A stretch of 64,000 bases of DNA, taken from assembly GCA_003020945.1 (NCBI GenBank), contig PXRU01000020.1, positions 1-64,000 on the forward strand, in the 5' to 3' direction. The position numbers and the translations under genes are program-made. Each line of letters begins with the position of its first letter. Position 1 is the first letter of the stretch. The notes beneath the pieces are model-generated. The model saw only the letters and a list, made by a program, of their open reading frames with translations. It had not been told where the DNA came from and made no database searches. Origin of the DNA: Halobacteriales archaeon QS_6_71_20. GTDB lineage: Archaea > Halobacteriota > Halobacteria > Halobacteriales > Haloferacaceae. Shown here piece after piece: positions 8,945 through 18,058 of this stretch.

Positions 8945-10360
8945 CTATCGTACCTGAACGTTCGCCCTCGCCCGGGGGGAGCGGCGTCGCGGGTCGGCAT
9001 CGTCGTCGCCGTCCTCGCCGGCGGCGTCGCGGTCGCCGACCGAGCGGAGCCTGTCGCGGTGGGCGGCCGCGGCGACGGCGGCGTCCCGGTTCACGCCGGC
9101 GTCGTCGGCGGTCGCCCGCAGGAGCCGTCCGACGGCCGCGGGCGGGAGGTCGCCGTCGTCGACCGCGGCGGTCATCTCGACGGCGACGCCCGCGACGACC
9201 GGGGCGGCCGCGGACGTCCCCGAGAGCGTCGTGCCGTCGTCGAGGCGTACGGTGCCGGCGGCCCGGACGTCGGTGTCGGTCGGCGAGTAGTCGGCGACCG
9301 CGCCGTCGGCGTCGACCGCGCCCACCGAGACCACGCCGGGGGTCGCCGGCGTCGCGTGCGCGCCGCCGCCCGGGGCCGTGTGAGCGAGCCGGTGGCGCGC
9401 CGCGAACAGGTCGACCGGCGCGTCGCCGTCGCCGGGGTCGCGGGCGTACACCGCGACGTAGTAGTCGCCGCCGGGGAGCGACGCGTCGATCGCCTCCGCG
9501 GTGCCGGCGTCGCGGGCCGACCGCGCGACCACCGGGTCGTCCGCGCCGGGCGTGTCGCGGTAGAGGTAGAGGTCGTAGTCGGCCGCCCCCGTCCAGTAGA
9601 GTCGCAGCGTGACGCGCCCCGAGATCGGTCCCTCGCCGAGTCGGTTCCCCTCGGTGCCGTTCCCGTCGAACGCCAGCCAGCCGGGCCCGTCGGCGCCGCC
9701 CCGCCAGTGGCGCCGCGCCGTGTTCCCGCCGGACGTGACGACGACGGCGCCGGCGTCGGCGGCGTCCTCGGCGGCGGCGGCGATCCGGGCGGCGCCGTCG
9801 GCGGTCCGCGGGTAGTAGCTGCCCGCGTCGACGATCACGTCGACGTCGTTGGCGACGAGCCACCGGATCGCCCGCTCGTACTGCCCGGGCGTCGGCTCGG
9901 CGCCGACGGTCGCGAGGTACAGCAACGCGTCTTCCGTCCGCTCGGCGACGACGCGCGCCACCGCGGCGTCGTGGTCGCCCGCGGGCCGGCCGACCGCCGG
10001 GGGATCGAGGCGACCGTCGGCGGCGACGCGGTGCCGGGCGGCGATACGGCCGTCGAGCGCCGCCGCGTCCGCGGCGCCGAACGCGCTTCCGATCACGCCG
10101 ACTCGAACGGTGTCGGGGCCGGTCTCCGCGCGGTCGCCGTCGGCCCGGTCGGATCCGTCGTCCCCGCGGACCGCCGGGTCGACCGCCGAGTCGGCGATCC
10201 CGACCGGCGCGCCGACCACTCCCGGGCCGGCGGCGTCCCGCGGCGGCGCGTCCGCCGAACGGGGACCCGGGGCGTCCCGGGCGTCGGTCACCGTCGCGCC
10301 GACGAGCCCGGCGGCGACGACCACGACGACGACGGCGAGCACGAGGGGCGGGCGCGACAC
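8945..10360 (-). CDS. Subtilisin-like (S8) protein with inserted beta-sandwich, probably degenerate
   Basis: 471 residues. An N-terminal hydrophobic segment (LVLAVVVVVVAAGLVG) anchors or exports it. The S8 features seen are the oxyanion Asn in VVTSGGNTA and the catalytic Ser block DGTTLSGTSAAAPVVAG. Where the catalytic Asp is expected the sequence reads VRVGVIGSAFG, with Gly instead of Asp, and the His block is only vaguely matched (PAGDHDAAVARV). About 75 residues between the Asn and Ser blocks (VTLRLYWTGAADYDLYLYRD...) resemble a PPC-type beta-sandwich. It may be a pseudo-protease. The start is 4 bases after the stop of the HTH regulator gene, so the two form an operon. Confidence 0.7.
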   Translation of the reverse strand: MSRPPLVLAVVVVVVAAGLVGATVTDARDAPGPRSADAPPRDAAGPGVVGAPVGIADSAVDPAVRGDDGSDRADGDRAETGPDTVRVGVIGSAFGAADAAALDGRIAARHRVAADGRLDPPAVGRPAGDHDAAVARVVAERTEDALLYLATVGAEPTPGQYERAIRWLVANDVDVIVDAGSYYPRTADGAARIAAAAEDAADAGAVVVTSGGNTARRHWRGGADGPGWLAFDGNGTEGNRLGEGPISGRVTLRLYWTGAADYDLYLYRDTPGADDPVVARSARDAGTAEAIDASLPGGDYYVAVYARDPGDGDAPVDLFAARHRLAHTAPGGGAHATPATPGVVSVGAVDADGAVADYSPTDTDVRAAGTVRLDDGTTLSGTSAAAPVVAGVAVEMTAAVDDGDLPPAAVGRLLRATADDAGVNRDAAVAAAAHRDRLRSVGDRDAAGEDGDDDADPRRRSPRARANVQVR

Positions 10361-10364
10361 CGTC

Positions 10365-11099
10365 TCACCGGCCGCGGAGGCGGTCGGCCGCGAGCACCGT
10401 CGCGAGCACGAGCAGGCCGCCCGCGAGGAACGCCATCCCGGGCGGGAGCACGCCCAACAGCGCCCCGCCGGCGTCCGTCGCGCTCGCCGCGTCGCCGACG
10501 CGCGGGGCGGTCCCCGGCTCCGACAGCGTCGCGGCGCCGGCGCCGAACAGCGCCTGGACGAGCAGGCTGGCCCCCGCGAGGACGGCGGCGGCGCCCAGCA
10601 GGCTCCGCAGCGAGTCGACCAGCGACGACCGCTCGTCGTCGCCGCCGACGGCGACGACCACCCGCTCGTCGGCGGGGCCGTACACCGTCATCTCGCGGCC
10701 CTTCACCGAGTACTCGGTGTCCGCGGCCTCGACCAGCTCCGCGTCGACGAGCTTCGAGACGTGGTGGCGGACGTTCTGTACGGAGGTGTCGGCGTGGTCG
10801 GCGAGCTCGGAGGCGGTGCGCGGCTCCTCGTGGACCGCCGAGAGGATCGACCGGGCGGTCCCCGGCGCGAGCGCGCCGATCAGATCGTCGGCGTCGTCGT
10901 CGTCGAGCCAGCAGACGCGCACGTCGTCCCCGTCGCCGGCGGCGTCCGAGTCGCCCGGCCCGACCGGCTCCGGGGGCGATCCCGCGGCGCCCGCGGCGTC
11001 GGCGGCCGCCGTCCCGCCGTCCGACCGCGGATCGGCGGCGTCGCCGGACGCGTCGTCGGCGTCGGAGTCGCCCGACCCCGGCGGGCGGGTTCCTGACAT
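10365..11099 (-). CDS. Membrane-anchored ArsR-like winged-helix regulator
   Basis: 244 residues. The first 60 are a low-complexity Ala/Asp/Gly tail. Residues about 75-140 form a winged helix (TARSILSAVHEEPRTASELA, VQNVRHHVSKLVDAEL). Two hydrophobic helices follow (SLLGAAAVLAGASLLVQALF and AFLAGGLLVLATVLAA), so the DNA-binding domain is cytoplasmic and tethered to the membrane. The chosen ATG is the first Met with coding character; a TTG at 11126 is the alternative. A tataaaa element lies only about 13 bases upstream of this ATG, which is too near for a leaderless start. The next gene is the S8-like protein. Confidence 0.75.
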   Translation of the reverse strand: MSGTRPPGSGDSDADDASGDAADPRSDGGTAAADAAGAAGSPPEPVGPGDSDAAGDGDDVRVCWLDDDDADDLIGALAPGTARSILSAVHEEPRTASELADHADTSVQNVRHHVSKLVDAELVEAADTEYSVKGREMTVYGPADERVVVAVGGDDERSSLVDSLRSLLGAAAVLAGASLLVQALFGAGAATLSEPGTAPRVGDAASATDAGGALLGVLPPGMAFLAGGLLVLATVLAADRLRGR

Positions 11100-11142
11100 G
11101 GGCTTCGGTTTTATACACACGACCAAAACTGTTCGGGCCCCG

Positions 11143-12480
11143 TCACGTCGGCGTCCGCTCGCCCGGCGGCGCGGGGAAGCGGCCGGCGAGGTACAGCAGG
11201 CTCGCCGCCAGCAGGAGCGCGGCTACGGCGGCCGCGAACAGGCGGAACACCCAGTCGAAGGCGATCCCGGCGTCGGTGAGCGCGCCGACGACGCCGGAGC
11301 CGTTCGCCTCCAGCAGCAGCGACGCGCCCGAGAACACGGCGTAGGCGCTGGCGCGGTCGGCCGCCGGCAGCGTCGCCAGCATGTACGTGTCGACGGCGGG
11401 GAACAGCGAGTGGGCGGCGTAGCCCAGCACCGCGGAGACGACGCCGAACGCCAGCAACGACCCCGAGAGCGTGAGCGCGACCAGCGAGAGGAGAAACAGC
11501 GCGTTGAGCGCCAGCAGGTACGGCACCTTCGGGAGGCTGTCGGCCAGTCGCCCCCCGAGCCAGAACGCGGGGACGCCGGCCGCGAACGCGACGGTGAGCA
11601 GGAGGTTCGCGTTCGACGCCGACAGTCCCTCCGAGATCAGGTAGCTCACGTAGAAGTTGAACACGCCCTGCCAGGCGAACCCGGCGACGGCGACCAGCGA
11701 CATCCCCGCGAGGACGGTCCGCCAGTGGGACAGCGCCGCGCGGAAGTCGCGGCCCCCGTCGACGGGATCTGCCGTCGGATCGTCGCCGACCTCCGTCTCG
11801 GGGTCGGCATCCGCCGCGTCGCCGGTGTCGTGGGGGTCGGCATCCGCCACGTCGCCGGTGTCGTGGGGGTCGGCGCCTCCCCCGCTCCCGCCGTCGGCGA
11901 CGACGCCGTCCGCGTTCCGGGGGCCGATCCCGCCGCGGCGCCGCAGTACGGCGACCAGCACGGCGGTGAGCGCGAGCGCGCCGACGGACAGCCCCACGAA
12001 GACGACGCGCCAGTCGCCGGCCCGGGCGATGGCGACGACTACGAGCGTCGGCGCGACGACGCCGGCGACCTGGCTCGCGGTGCCGTGGACGCCGACGGCC
12101 CGGCCGGTCGTGTCGGGATACAGCAGCCCGATCAGCGGGATCGAGGCGACGAAGTAGCCGCCGGAGGCGAGTCCGACGGCGAAGGCGCCGGCCCGCAGCG
12201 CCCCCAGCGAGTCGGCGGTGGCGGTGAACGCCGCCGAAAGCGAGAGCGCGACGCCAGTCGCGAGGACGACCCGCTCGCGGCGCACCTTCGTGAGCACCCA
12301 CCCGACCGGGATGCGCGGCGCGGCGGTGCCGACCCACACGAGCGTGGTGACGGAGCCGACCGCCGCCGCCGAGATGCCCAGTTCCTGCTGGAACTCGGGG
12401 ACGAGGGGGGCGAACGCGACCCGGCCGAAGTTGACCAGGAAGACGAGCCCGCAGAGGGTGGTGAACAGACGACGTGTCAC
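11143..12480 (-). CDS. Major facilitator superfamily transporter
   Basis: 445 residues with about 12 hydrophobic helices. It starts MTRRLFTTLCGLVFLVNFGR, and the helix 2-3 loop has the MFS-type pattern WVLTKVRRERV. Substrate unknown. The central cytoplasmic loop between helices 6 and 7 is long, highly acidic and contains an 11-residue tandem repeat (ADPHDTGDVAD, ADPHDTGDAAD) encoded by a 33-base duplication near 11818-11883. The gene ends 44 bases before the regulator gene start, on the same strand. Confidence 0.85.
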   Translation of the reverse strand: MTRRLFTTLCGLVFLVNFGRVAFAPLVPEFQQELGISAAAVGSVTTLVWVGTAAPRIPVGWVLTKVRRERVVLATGVALSLSAAFTATADSLGALRAGAFAVGLASGGYFVASIPLIGLLYPDTTGRAVGVHGTASQVAGVVAPTLVVVAIARAGDWRVVFVGLSVGALALTAVLVAVLRRRGGIGPRNADGVVADGGSGGGADPHDTGDVADADPHDTGDAADADPETEVGDDPTADPVDGGRDFRAALSHWRTVLAGMSLVAVAGFAWQGVFNFYVSYLISEGLSASNANLLLTVAFAAGVPAFWLGGRLADSLPKVPYLLALNALFLLSLVALTLSGSLLAFGVVSAVLGYAAHSLFPAVDTYMLATLPAADRASAYAVFSGASLLLEANGSGVVGALTDAGIAFDWVFRLFAAAVAALLLAASLLYLAGRFPAPPGERTPT

Positions 12481-12635
12481 GTGGCGGGTCGGAGGTGGGT
12501 CGCCCGGAGGCTCAAGCGTTGTGGAATCGGCGGACCGGTCCGGGGTGGGCCGCCCGCCGGTCCCCGTACCGAGGCCCCCGAGCGCGGATCCATCACGCTC
12601 AAATCCCGACCCGACGAACGCGGCGACGACTCACC

Positions 12636-13700
12636 GTGCGCGTCCTCGACTACCTCGAACTCTCCTCGCGGCTCGACCGCGCGGGCATCGGCACCGCCCA
12701 CGACCAGCAGGTCGCGGCGCTGGAGCGCGCCCGCGCGGCCGGCGCCGACGTCGAGGTGGTCACCTCGCCGTGGCCCGACGGCGACGCGCTCGGAGGCCTG
12801 TACGCGGGACTTCGCGGCCGCGGCGTCCTCGCCGACGTCGACGTGGTCCACCTGAACCTCATCGGCCCGGCCAGCGTCGCGCTCGCGCGGTACGCGCGCC
12901 GCACCGACACCCCGCTGGTGCTCCACTGCCACGTCACGAGCGAGGACTTCCGCGAGAGCTTTCGCGGGTCCGACGCCGTCGCGCCGGCGCTGCGGCGCTA
13001 CCTCCGCTGGTTCTACTCGCAGGCCGACCTCGTCGTCACCCCCTCCGAGTACACCCGCCGCCAGCTCCTCGACTACCCGGTCGACGCCCCCGTGCGGGCG
13101 CTGTCGAACGGCGTCGACCACGACTCCGTCGCGGGTCACGAGTCCCTCCGGAAGCCGTACCGCGACCGGTTCGACCTCGACGGCGTCGTGATGTTCGCGG
13201 TCGGCTCCGTCTTCGAGCGGAAGGGGCTCACCGACTTCTGTGCGGTCGCCGAGCGGACCGACCACGAGTTCGCGTGGTTCGGCACCGTCGACTCCGGGCC
13301 GCAGGCCTCGCCGACGGTGCGGCGGCTGACGGGCGACCCCCCAGACAACGTCACCTTCACCGGCTGGGTCGACGACAAGCCCGGCGCGTTCGGCGCCGGC
13401 GACGTGTTCTTCTTCCCGACGAAAGAGGAGAACCAGGGGATCGTCGTGCTGGAGGCGATGGCCTGCGGGAGGCCGTGCGTCCTCCGCGACATTCCGGTGT
13501 TCCGGGAGTACTTCGAGGACGGTCACGACTGCCTGCTGTGTTCCTCCCGCGAGGAGTTCGTCGCGGCGCTGGAGCGGCTGGCCGACGACCCCGACCTCAG
13601 GCGCCGGCTCGGGGAGAACGGCCGGGAGACGGCCGCCGAGCACTCGCTGGAGCGCGTCGGCGAGGAGCTGGTGGCGACGTACGAGGAGCTGGTCGGGTAG
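12636..13700 (+). CDS. Glycosyltransferase family 4 (GT-B)
   Basis: 354 residues from a GTG start at VRVLDYLELS; no in-frame ATG gives a sensible N-terminus. It is a GT-B fold enzyme that transfers a sugar from an activated donor. The C-terminal Rossmann half has FAVGSVFERKGLTDF and the GT4 donor-site block KEENQGIVVLEAMACGRP, with the glutamate of E-x7-E. The upstream element VVHLNLIGPASV belongs to the acceptor domain. It is followed 90 bases later by a second GT4 enzyme in the same direction, which suggests a shared product such as a membrane glycolipid or surface glycan. Substrates are not determinable. Confidence 0.85.
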   Translation: MRVLDYLELSSRLDRAGIGTAHDQQVAALERARAAGADVEVVTSPWPDGDALGGLYAGLRGRGVLADVDVVHLNLIGPASVALARYARRTDTPLVLHCHVTSEDFRESFRGSDAVAPALRRYLRWFYSQADLVVTPSEYTRRQLLDYPVDAPVRALSNGVDHDSVAGHESLRKPYRDRFDLDGVVMFAVGSVFERKGLTDFCAVAERTDHEFAWFGTVDSGPQASPTVRRLTGDPPDNVTFTGWVDDKPGAFGAGDVFFFPTKEENQGIVVLEAMACGRPCVLRDIPVFREYFEDGHDCLLCSSREEFVAALERLADDPDLRRRLGENGRETAAEHSLERVGEELVATYEELVG

Positions 13701-13790
13701 CCGCCGGCCGGCCGCGACGGGCGAGGAGCCGCCGACAACCGGATCGCCGAGACGCAAGGCATTACCGGTGGCCCTCGGAACGGCCGACGG

Positions 13791-14912
13791 ATGCAGACCG
13801 TCGCCGCGTTCACCGACACGTACCTCCCCACGGTGAACGGAGTCACCTACACCCTGCAGTCGTGGCGCGAGCGGTGGGAAGCCCGCGGCGGCCGCATGGA
13901 CGTGGTGTTCCCCGGCGCGCCCGACCACGACCCCGCCGACGGCGAGCACACGACCCGCAGCGTCGGCTTCCCCTTCTACGACGGCTTCCGGATGGGGCTG
14001 CCCGGCGTGCCCGACGCCGTCCGCGACGTCGACGTGGTCCACGCCCACACCCCGTTCGCGCTCGGGCTCTCCGGCCTCTACCTCTCGCGGCAGGTCGACG
14101 CGCCGCTGGTCGCCTCCTACCACACGCCGACCGCCGAGTACGCCGACTACCTCGCGGCCGGCCCCGTGGCGGCCGTCGTCGAGGGCGCCGCCCGACGCTA
14201 CGAGCGCCGATACCTGAATGCCGCCGACGCGGTGGTCGTGCCGAGCGGTCCCGCCGGCGACCACCTCCGGAACATCGGCGTCCGCTCGCGGGTGGAGGTC
14301 GTCCCCAACGGCGTCGACACGGCGTTCTTCAGCCGGCCGGACGACGACGAGGTCGCCGCCTTCCGCGCGAGGTACGACCTCCCGGAGCCGGAGGAGGGCC
14401 CCCTCGTCGGCTACACCGGGCGACACGGCTTCGAGAAGGAACTCGACGAGATCCCGCCCGCCGTCGCCGCCGCCGACGCCGACGCGACGCTCGTGTTCGG
14501 CGGCGACGGTCCCGCGCGGGAGACGACGGCGGCCGCCTGCGACGCCCACGACGTCGACGCCCGGTTCCTCGGCTTCCTCCCGCGCGAGGAGCTCCCGGCC
14601 TTCTACTCGTGTCTCGACGCGTTCGTGTTCCCCTCGCCCGTCGAGACGCAGGGGCTCGTCGCGCTGGAGGCGAACGCCTGCGGCACGCCCGTCGTCGGCG
14701 TCAACGCCGGCGCGCTCGCGGACACGGTCATCGAGGGCGAGACCGGCTACCGCTACCCCCGCGGCGACACCGCCGGCTTCGCCGCGGCGCTCGACCGGAC
14801 GCTCGCGGAGCGGGCGACGCTCTCGCGGCTGTGTCTCGACCGGCGCGAGCGGACGAGCGTCGACCACGCGGTCCGGCGGCTCGCCGAGGTGTACGACCGG
14901 GTCACCGCGTGA
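13791..14912 (+). CDS. Glycosyltransferase family 4 (GT-B)
   Basis: 373 residues. The N-terminal domain opens MQTVAAFTDTYLPTVNGV, the glycine/valine loop pattern typical of GT4 enzymes related to diacylglycerol glucosyl/mannosyltransferases. HAHTPFALG and SYHTP follow. The donor half has EVVPNGVD, VGYTGRHGFEKELD, and the E-x7-E region SPVETQGLVALEANACG. The resemblance to lipid glycosyltransferases and the pairing with the previous gene favour glycolipid synthesis, but this is inferred. The ATG follows an intergenic gap of 90 bases. Confidence 0.88.
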   Translation: MQTVAAFTDTYLPTVNGVTYTLQSWRERWEARGGRMDVVFPGAPDHDPADGEHTTRSVGFPFYDGFRMGLPGVPDAVRDVDVVHAHTPFALGLSGLYLSRQVDAPLVASYHTPTAEYADYLAAGPVAAVVEGAARRYERRYLNAADAVVVPSGPAGDHLRNIGVRSRVEVVPNGVDTAFFSRPDDDEVAAFRARYDLPEPEEGPLVGYTGRHGFEKELDEIPPAVAAADADATLVFGGDGPARETTAAACDAHDVDARFLGFLPREELPAFYSCLDAFVFPSPVETQGLVALEANACGTPVVGVNAGALADTVIEGETGYRYPRGDTAGFAAALDRTLAERATLSRLCLDRRERTSVDHAVRRLAEVYDRVTA

Positions 14913-14954
14913 GCCTCCCGGTCGGTCGGCGGCCGGCCGCCCGCGCCGCGTCGC

Positions 14955-15161
14955 CTACTCGTCCAGCAGGCCCATCTCCTCGGCCGCGAGGTCGGCGATG
15001 CGGTCGGCCAGCTCCGGCTCGACGCCGGCGACCTCCGCTCCGTCGTGGCGAGTCTCGTTGTGGCGGTCGAGCAGCCCGGCGAGCTCCGACAGCGGGACCC
15101 GGGTTCGGGTGTCACACTCCTCGCAGACGATCGGTACGGTCGGGTCGTCGTCGCCGGTCAT
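14955..15161 (-). CDS. Small zinc-binding haloarchaeal protein
   Basis: 68 residues. CEECDT (residues about 13-18) and a downstream HNETRH provide a probable Cys2-His2 zinc site; the rest is an acidic helix ending EEMGLLDE. Role unknown. It is convergent with the glycosyltransferase gene and lies about 85 bases downstream of the broken cetZ-like gene, on the same strand as it. Confidence 0.65.
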   Translation of the reverse strand: MTGDDDPTVPIVCEECDTRTRVPLSELAGLLDRHNETRHDGAEVAGVEPELADRIADLAAEEMGLLDE

Positions 15162-15245
15162 GCCATCGGATCCCGTCGGCGCCGGCGTAAACGGGTCGGT
15201 TCGGCGACACCGACGCCGGGCTCGCCGACCGCACGGCTCGGCGGC

Positions 15246-16360
15246 TCACCCGAGCCGCGTCGGGTCGGCCGACTCCTCAATCGCCGCGAGGCGGTCGCTG
15301 TCGCCGACGCCGGTCAGCAGGACCGTCACCCGGAACGCCTCCGCCCGCGGGTCGGGGAGGTCGCCCCACCGGATCTCCGGCACCCCGGTCTCCTCCTCGA
15401 TGAGCGTCCGCGCGCGTTCGAGTCCCCGGCGACTCAGCCACGCCGGGGGGCCGTGGAAGACGACGACCGCGCGCGCGGCGCTGGCGGTGTCACAGGGCAG
15501 ACTGAGCCGGTGGGTGACTGCCTTGCGGGCGGTGTTCGTGGCGACCGACACCGCCTCCCCCTCGTCGACGTCCGGCCCGTCCGCGCCGGCGACGCGGTCG
15601 AGCAGCCCCCCGACGACCCCCTCGCGACGGCCGTTCTCCACCGCTGTGCCGGCGGCTCCGACCGCCGAGACGCCGCCGGCGCCGAAGGTGTTGGTCAGCT
15701 CGCTCGCGTCGAGCAGCCGCTCGGGCACCGGGTCGGCCGCCTCGCCGGCGGCGAACACCTCGCCCAGTCGCGTCGCGAGTTCGGCGTCGAGGCGGTCCCG
15801 GGCGCCGGCGTACGGCGCGCCGCTGCGGCGCCACACGTCGAGGTCGGCCAGCAGGAGGTCGTCGCAGGCGGCCGACAGCGCCCGCGCCGCGGCCGCCGCG
15901 TTCGACGCCAGCGGGCGGTCGGGGGCGTCCGCGTTCCCCGGCTCGGTCTCCCGGTCGGCGTCGCTCACGCCGGGCGCGCCGGCACCGCGGCGACCCCGGT
16001 TCGGGCCGTCGCCGGCGGCGGCATCGTCGTCGTCACGCTCCTCGGTGCCGGGAAGGACCCCAATGGCGTACGTCGGCGTCCCGGTCGTCCGCCCGAGCAG
16101 GTCCGCGACCGCGGGGGCGACGCCCGCGCCGGTGCCGCCGCCCAGCGCGGCGGCGACGAGCGTGGCGTCGACGCGACCCACGGGGAGCGGAGGTGGCGGC
16201 GCTCCCCGTCGATCCGCGTCAGCGACGAGAGGTCGCCGGCGTCGGTGTCGACCGCGACCGCCTCGCCGACGTACTCCGCGTCGCGGTCGGCGTCGTCCGC
16301 GGCCAGCGCGTCCGCCAGCGCGCACCCGCCCCGGCCGACGCCGACGACTCCGAGGTTCAT
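15246..16360 (-). pseudogene. Disrupted CetZ-family tubulin/FtsZ paralogue
   Basis: CetZ proteins are haloarchaeal tubulin-superfamily GTPases that control cell shape. The 5' part from the ATG at 16360 reads MNLGVVGVGRGGCALADALA and runs to about LTRIDGERRHL. The family continuation appears in another frame: VGRVDATLVAAALGGGTGAG, with the tubulin signature, then LLADLDVWRRSG, ELTNTFGAGGVSAVG, RLSLPCDTASAARAVVVFHG and WLSRRGLERARTLIEE, with the stop at 15246. At the junction near 16180-16195 about 40 residues expected in the family are missing and the frame shifts. The GTP-binding loop survives, but no full-length protein can be made. Confidence 0.75.
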
Positions 16361-16449
16361 GTCTCGGGAGCCAGCCCGCTGGGTGATAACCGTGGCGGAG
16401 GCGGCGCCCTCGGGGAAAGTCGTATGCCCGACGCGGCCCTCCGGTCCCC

Positions 16450-16938
16450 ATGGTCGAACTCGTCTCCGTCGCGGCCGTCGCCGAGAACGGCGTCATCGGC
16501 GACGACGGCGAACTCCCGTGGCCGTCGATCCCCGCCGACAAGCGGCAGTACCGCGAGCGCATCGCCGACGACCCGGTGATCCTCGGCCGCCTGACGTTCG
16601 AGTCCATGCGCGACGACCTCCCCGGCTCCGCACAGGTCGTCCTCTCGCGGAGCCGCGATGCCTTCGACGTCGAGACGGCACACCACGCCGCCGACGTCGA
16701 CGAGGCGGTGGAGGTCGCGGAGTCGCTGGACGCCGACGCCGCGTACGTCATCGGCGGCGGCGGGATCTACGAGCAGTTCCAGCCGCACGTCGACCGGATG
16801 GTGCTGAGCCGCGTCCACGACGAGTACGAGGGCGACACCCGCTACCCGGAGTGGGACGAGGCCGACTGGACGCTCGCGGCGTCGACGGAGTACGACCGGT
16901 TCACCCTGAAGGAGTGGATCCGCGACGACGCGGCGTGA
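16450..16938 (+). CDS. folA: Dihydrofolate reductase
   Basis: 162 residues, the usual length. It reduces dihydrofolate with NADPH. Seen: [20 protein letters not shown] at the N-terminus, the [16 protein letters not shown] active-site loop, [12 protein letters not shown], and [14 protein letters not shown], the NADPH-binding Gly-rich motif. The acidic surface is typical of haloarchaeal DHFR. It is divergent from the cetZ-like gene with about 90 bases between. The following membrane protein gene starts 73 bases later. Confidence 0.93.
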   Translation: MVELVSVAAVAENGVIGDDGELPWPSIPADKRQYRERIADDPVILGRLTFESMRDDLPGSAQVVLSRSRDAFDVETAHHAADVDEAVEVAESLDADAAYVIGGGGIYEQFQPHVDRMVLSRVHDEYEGDTRYPEWDEADWTLAASTEYDRFTLKEWIRDDAA

Positions 16939-17011
16939 GCGGCGGGACATCCGGCGCACTCGGTCGACGACGGGGCGCGTCGCTTTGGAAACCGATAGGT
17001 AGGAGCCGTCC

Positions 17012-17497
17012 GTGAGTCGACCCGTGATCCCGCTACAGTCGACCGGTTCGGTCGCGGTGCCGCTGCTGTTCCTCGTCGGCGTCGTCGCCGGCGTGTTCGC
17101 GACGCTCGCGATGGACCTCGTGATGGGCCGCATCGACGAGGGCGAGACGCCGCCGCGGATCGCGAGCGGCGTGTTGACCGACACCCACCCGGACAAGTCG
17201 CCCGAGCGTCTCGCGTCGGTCGTCCACTACGTCGCCGGTATGCTCACCGGGCCGCTGTTCGTCTGGATCCTGCTCGCGGTCGGCGGACTGCTCGGGACGG
17301 GACTGTTCGCGGCCGCGGTCGCGGGCGTCCTGCTGTACCCGCTGATGGTGGGTTTCTTCGCGCTGGTGGTGCTCCCGCGCTCGCGGGGGCTGTCCCGGCA
17401 GCGCCTCGCGCGGATCCGCCGGGCGTGGGCGATCGAGGCGGTCGCGTATCTCCTCGTGCTCGTCCCGGTGGTCGCCGTCGCCGCGTCGGCGCTGTGA
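17012..17497 (+). CDS. Haloarchaeal four-helix membrane protein
   Basis: 161 residues, function unknown. About four transmembrane helices are seen: VPLLFLVGVVAGVFATLAMD, LTGPLFVWILLAVGGLLG, LFAAAVAGVLLYPLMVGFFA, and VAYLLVLVPVVAVAASAL. A conserved-looking charged loop (GRIDEGETPPRIASGV...DKSPERLASVVHY) lies between helices 1 and 2. The GTG start at 17012 gives a short lead (SRPVIPLQSTG). It lies downstream of folA, but shared function is not implied. Confidence 0.65.
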   Translation: MSRPVIPLQSTGSVAVPLLFLVGVVAGVFATLAMDLVMGRIDEGETPPRIASGVLTDTHPDKSPERLASVVHYVAGMLTGPLFVWILLAVGGLLGTGLFAAAVAGVLLYPLMVGFFALVVLPRSRGLSRQRLARIRRAWAIEAVAYLLVLVPVVAVAASAL

Positions 17498-17547
17498 CCG
17501 ACTGACGCCGCCCGAACCGTTTTCACGGCCACCGCCGTCTCGTCGCC

Positions 17548-17907
17548 GTGTTCCGTCGCGTCCGCGAGACCGCGCCCGCCGGGCTCGTCCCGGCGGCGTG
17601 GGCGTTCGCGATCGCCGGCCACCTCGGCCTCGTCGGCGAGCGCCCCGTGCTGATCGCTCACGTCGTGATGGTCGTCCTGCTCGTCGCCTTCGTCGTCCTC
17701 TCGTGGGGCGACATGCGCCGGGGAGTCCTCCGGGCGTGGCGGCTCGTGATCCTGGCGGGGATCCCCGTGACGCTCGCCGGCGTCGGCGCCTACCTCGCCG
17801 CCCTCGCCGTCGGCACCGCGCCGTCGGCGTCGTCGCGGATCGCCGGCCTGGCGCTCGTCGGCGTCGGGCAGACCGTCGGCATCGTCGACGCCGCGGCTCG
17901 GTACTGA
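17548..17907 (+). CDS. Small membrane protein
   Basis: 119 residues from a GTG start. Three to four hydrophobic helices: LVPAAWAFAIAGHLGLVG, VLIAHVVMVVLLVAFVVL, LVILAGIPVTLAGVGAYLA, and IAGLALVGVGQTVGIVD. Not recognised as a named family. It sits 50 bases after the previous membrane protein gene and is probably cotranscribed with it. Confidence 0.55.
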   Translation: MFRRVRETAPAGLVPAAWAFAIAGHLGLVGERPVLIAHVVMVVLLVAFVVLSWGDMRRGVLRAWRLVILAGIPVTLAGVGAYLAALAVGTAPSASSRIAGLALVGVGQTVGIVDAAARY

Positions 17908-17969
17908 GCCGGGTGCGGTAGGCGCGGCAGGGCGCGGCACGGCACCACACAGCCGCACGATCGCGTGAA

Positions 17970-18058
17970 CGAACGGGGGCGGATTCGAACCGCCGAGGCC
18001 GTCATCTCAGGCCGCCCACCGCGAGGGTGGGTGCTCTGCCGGGCTGAGCGACCCGTTC
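17970..18058 (-). tRNA. Class II tRNA-like gene, anticodon uncertain (no U33)
   Basis: 88 bases on the minus strand plus a G at the discriminator position. The acceptor stem GAACGGG/CCCGTTC pairs perfectly. The D arm is GCTC-AGCCCGGCA-GAGC with A14, G15, G18, G19 and A21 in place. The T arm is GGCGG-TTCGAAT-CCGCC. A 20-base variable region with a GGCC/GGCC stem puts it in the Ser/Leu class. The anticodon stem CCCAC/GTGGG encloses CCTCGCG, so position 33 is C rather than U and the formal anticodon would be UCG, which does not fit a class II tRNA. It may be a degenerate tRNA-Ser, an unusual tRNA, or a tRNA-like RNA. Confidence 0.6.

Noticed and set aside
8735-11344. 869-codon plus-strand frame over the S8 and HTH genes
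   Set aside because: Both minus-strand genes carry family motifs; the plus frame is Arg/Gly/Ala-rich with no motif.
12477-14867. 796-codon open frame antisense to both glycosyltransferases
   Set aside because: It mirrors the third-position GC bias of the real genes, and its product is Arg/Val/Gly-rich without motifs.
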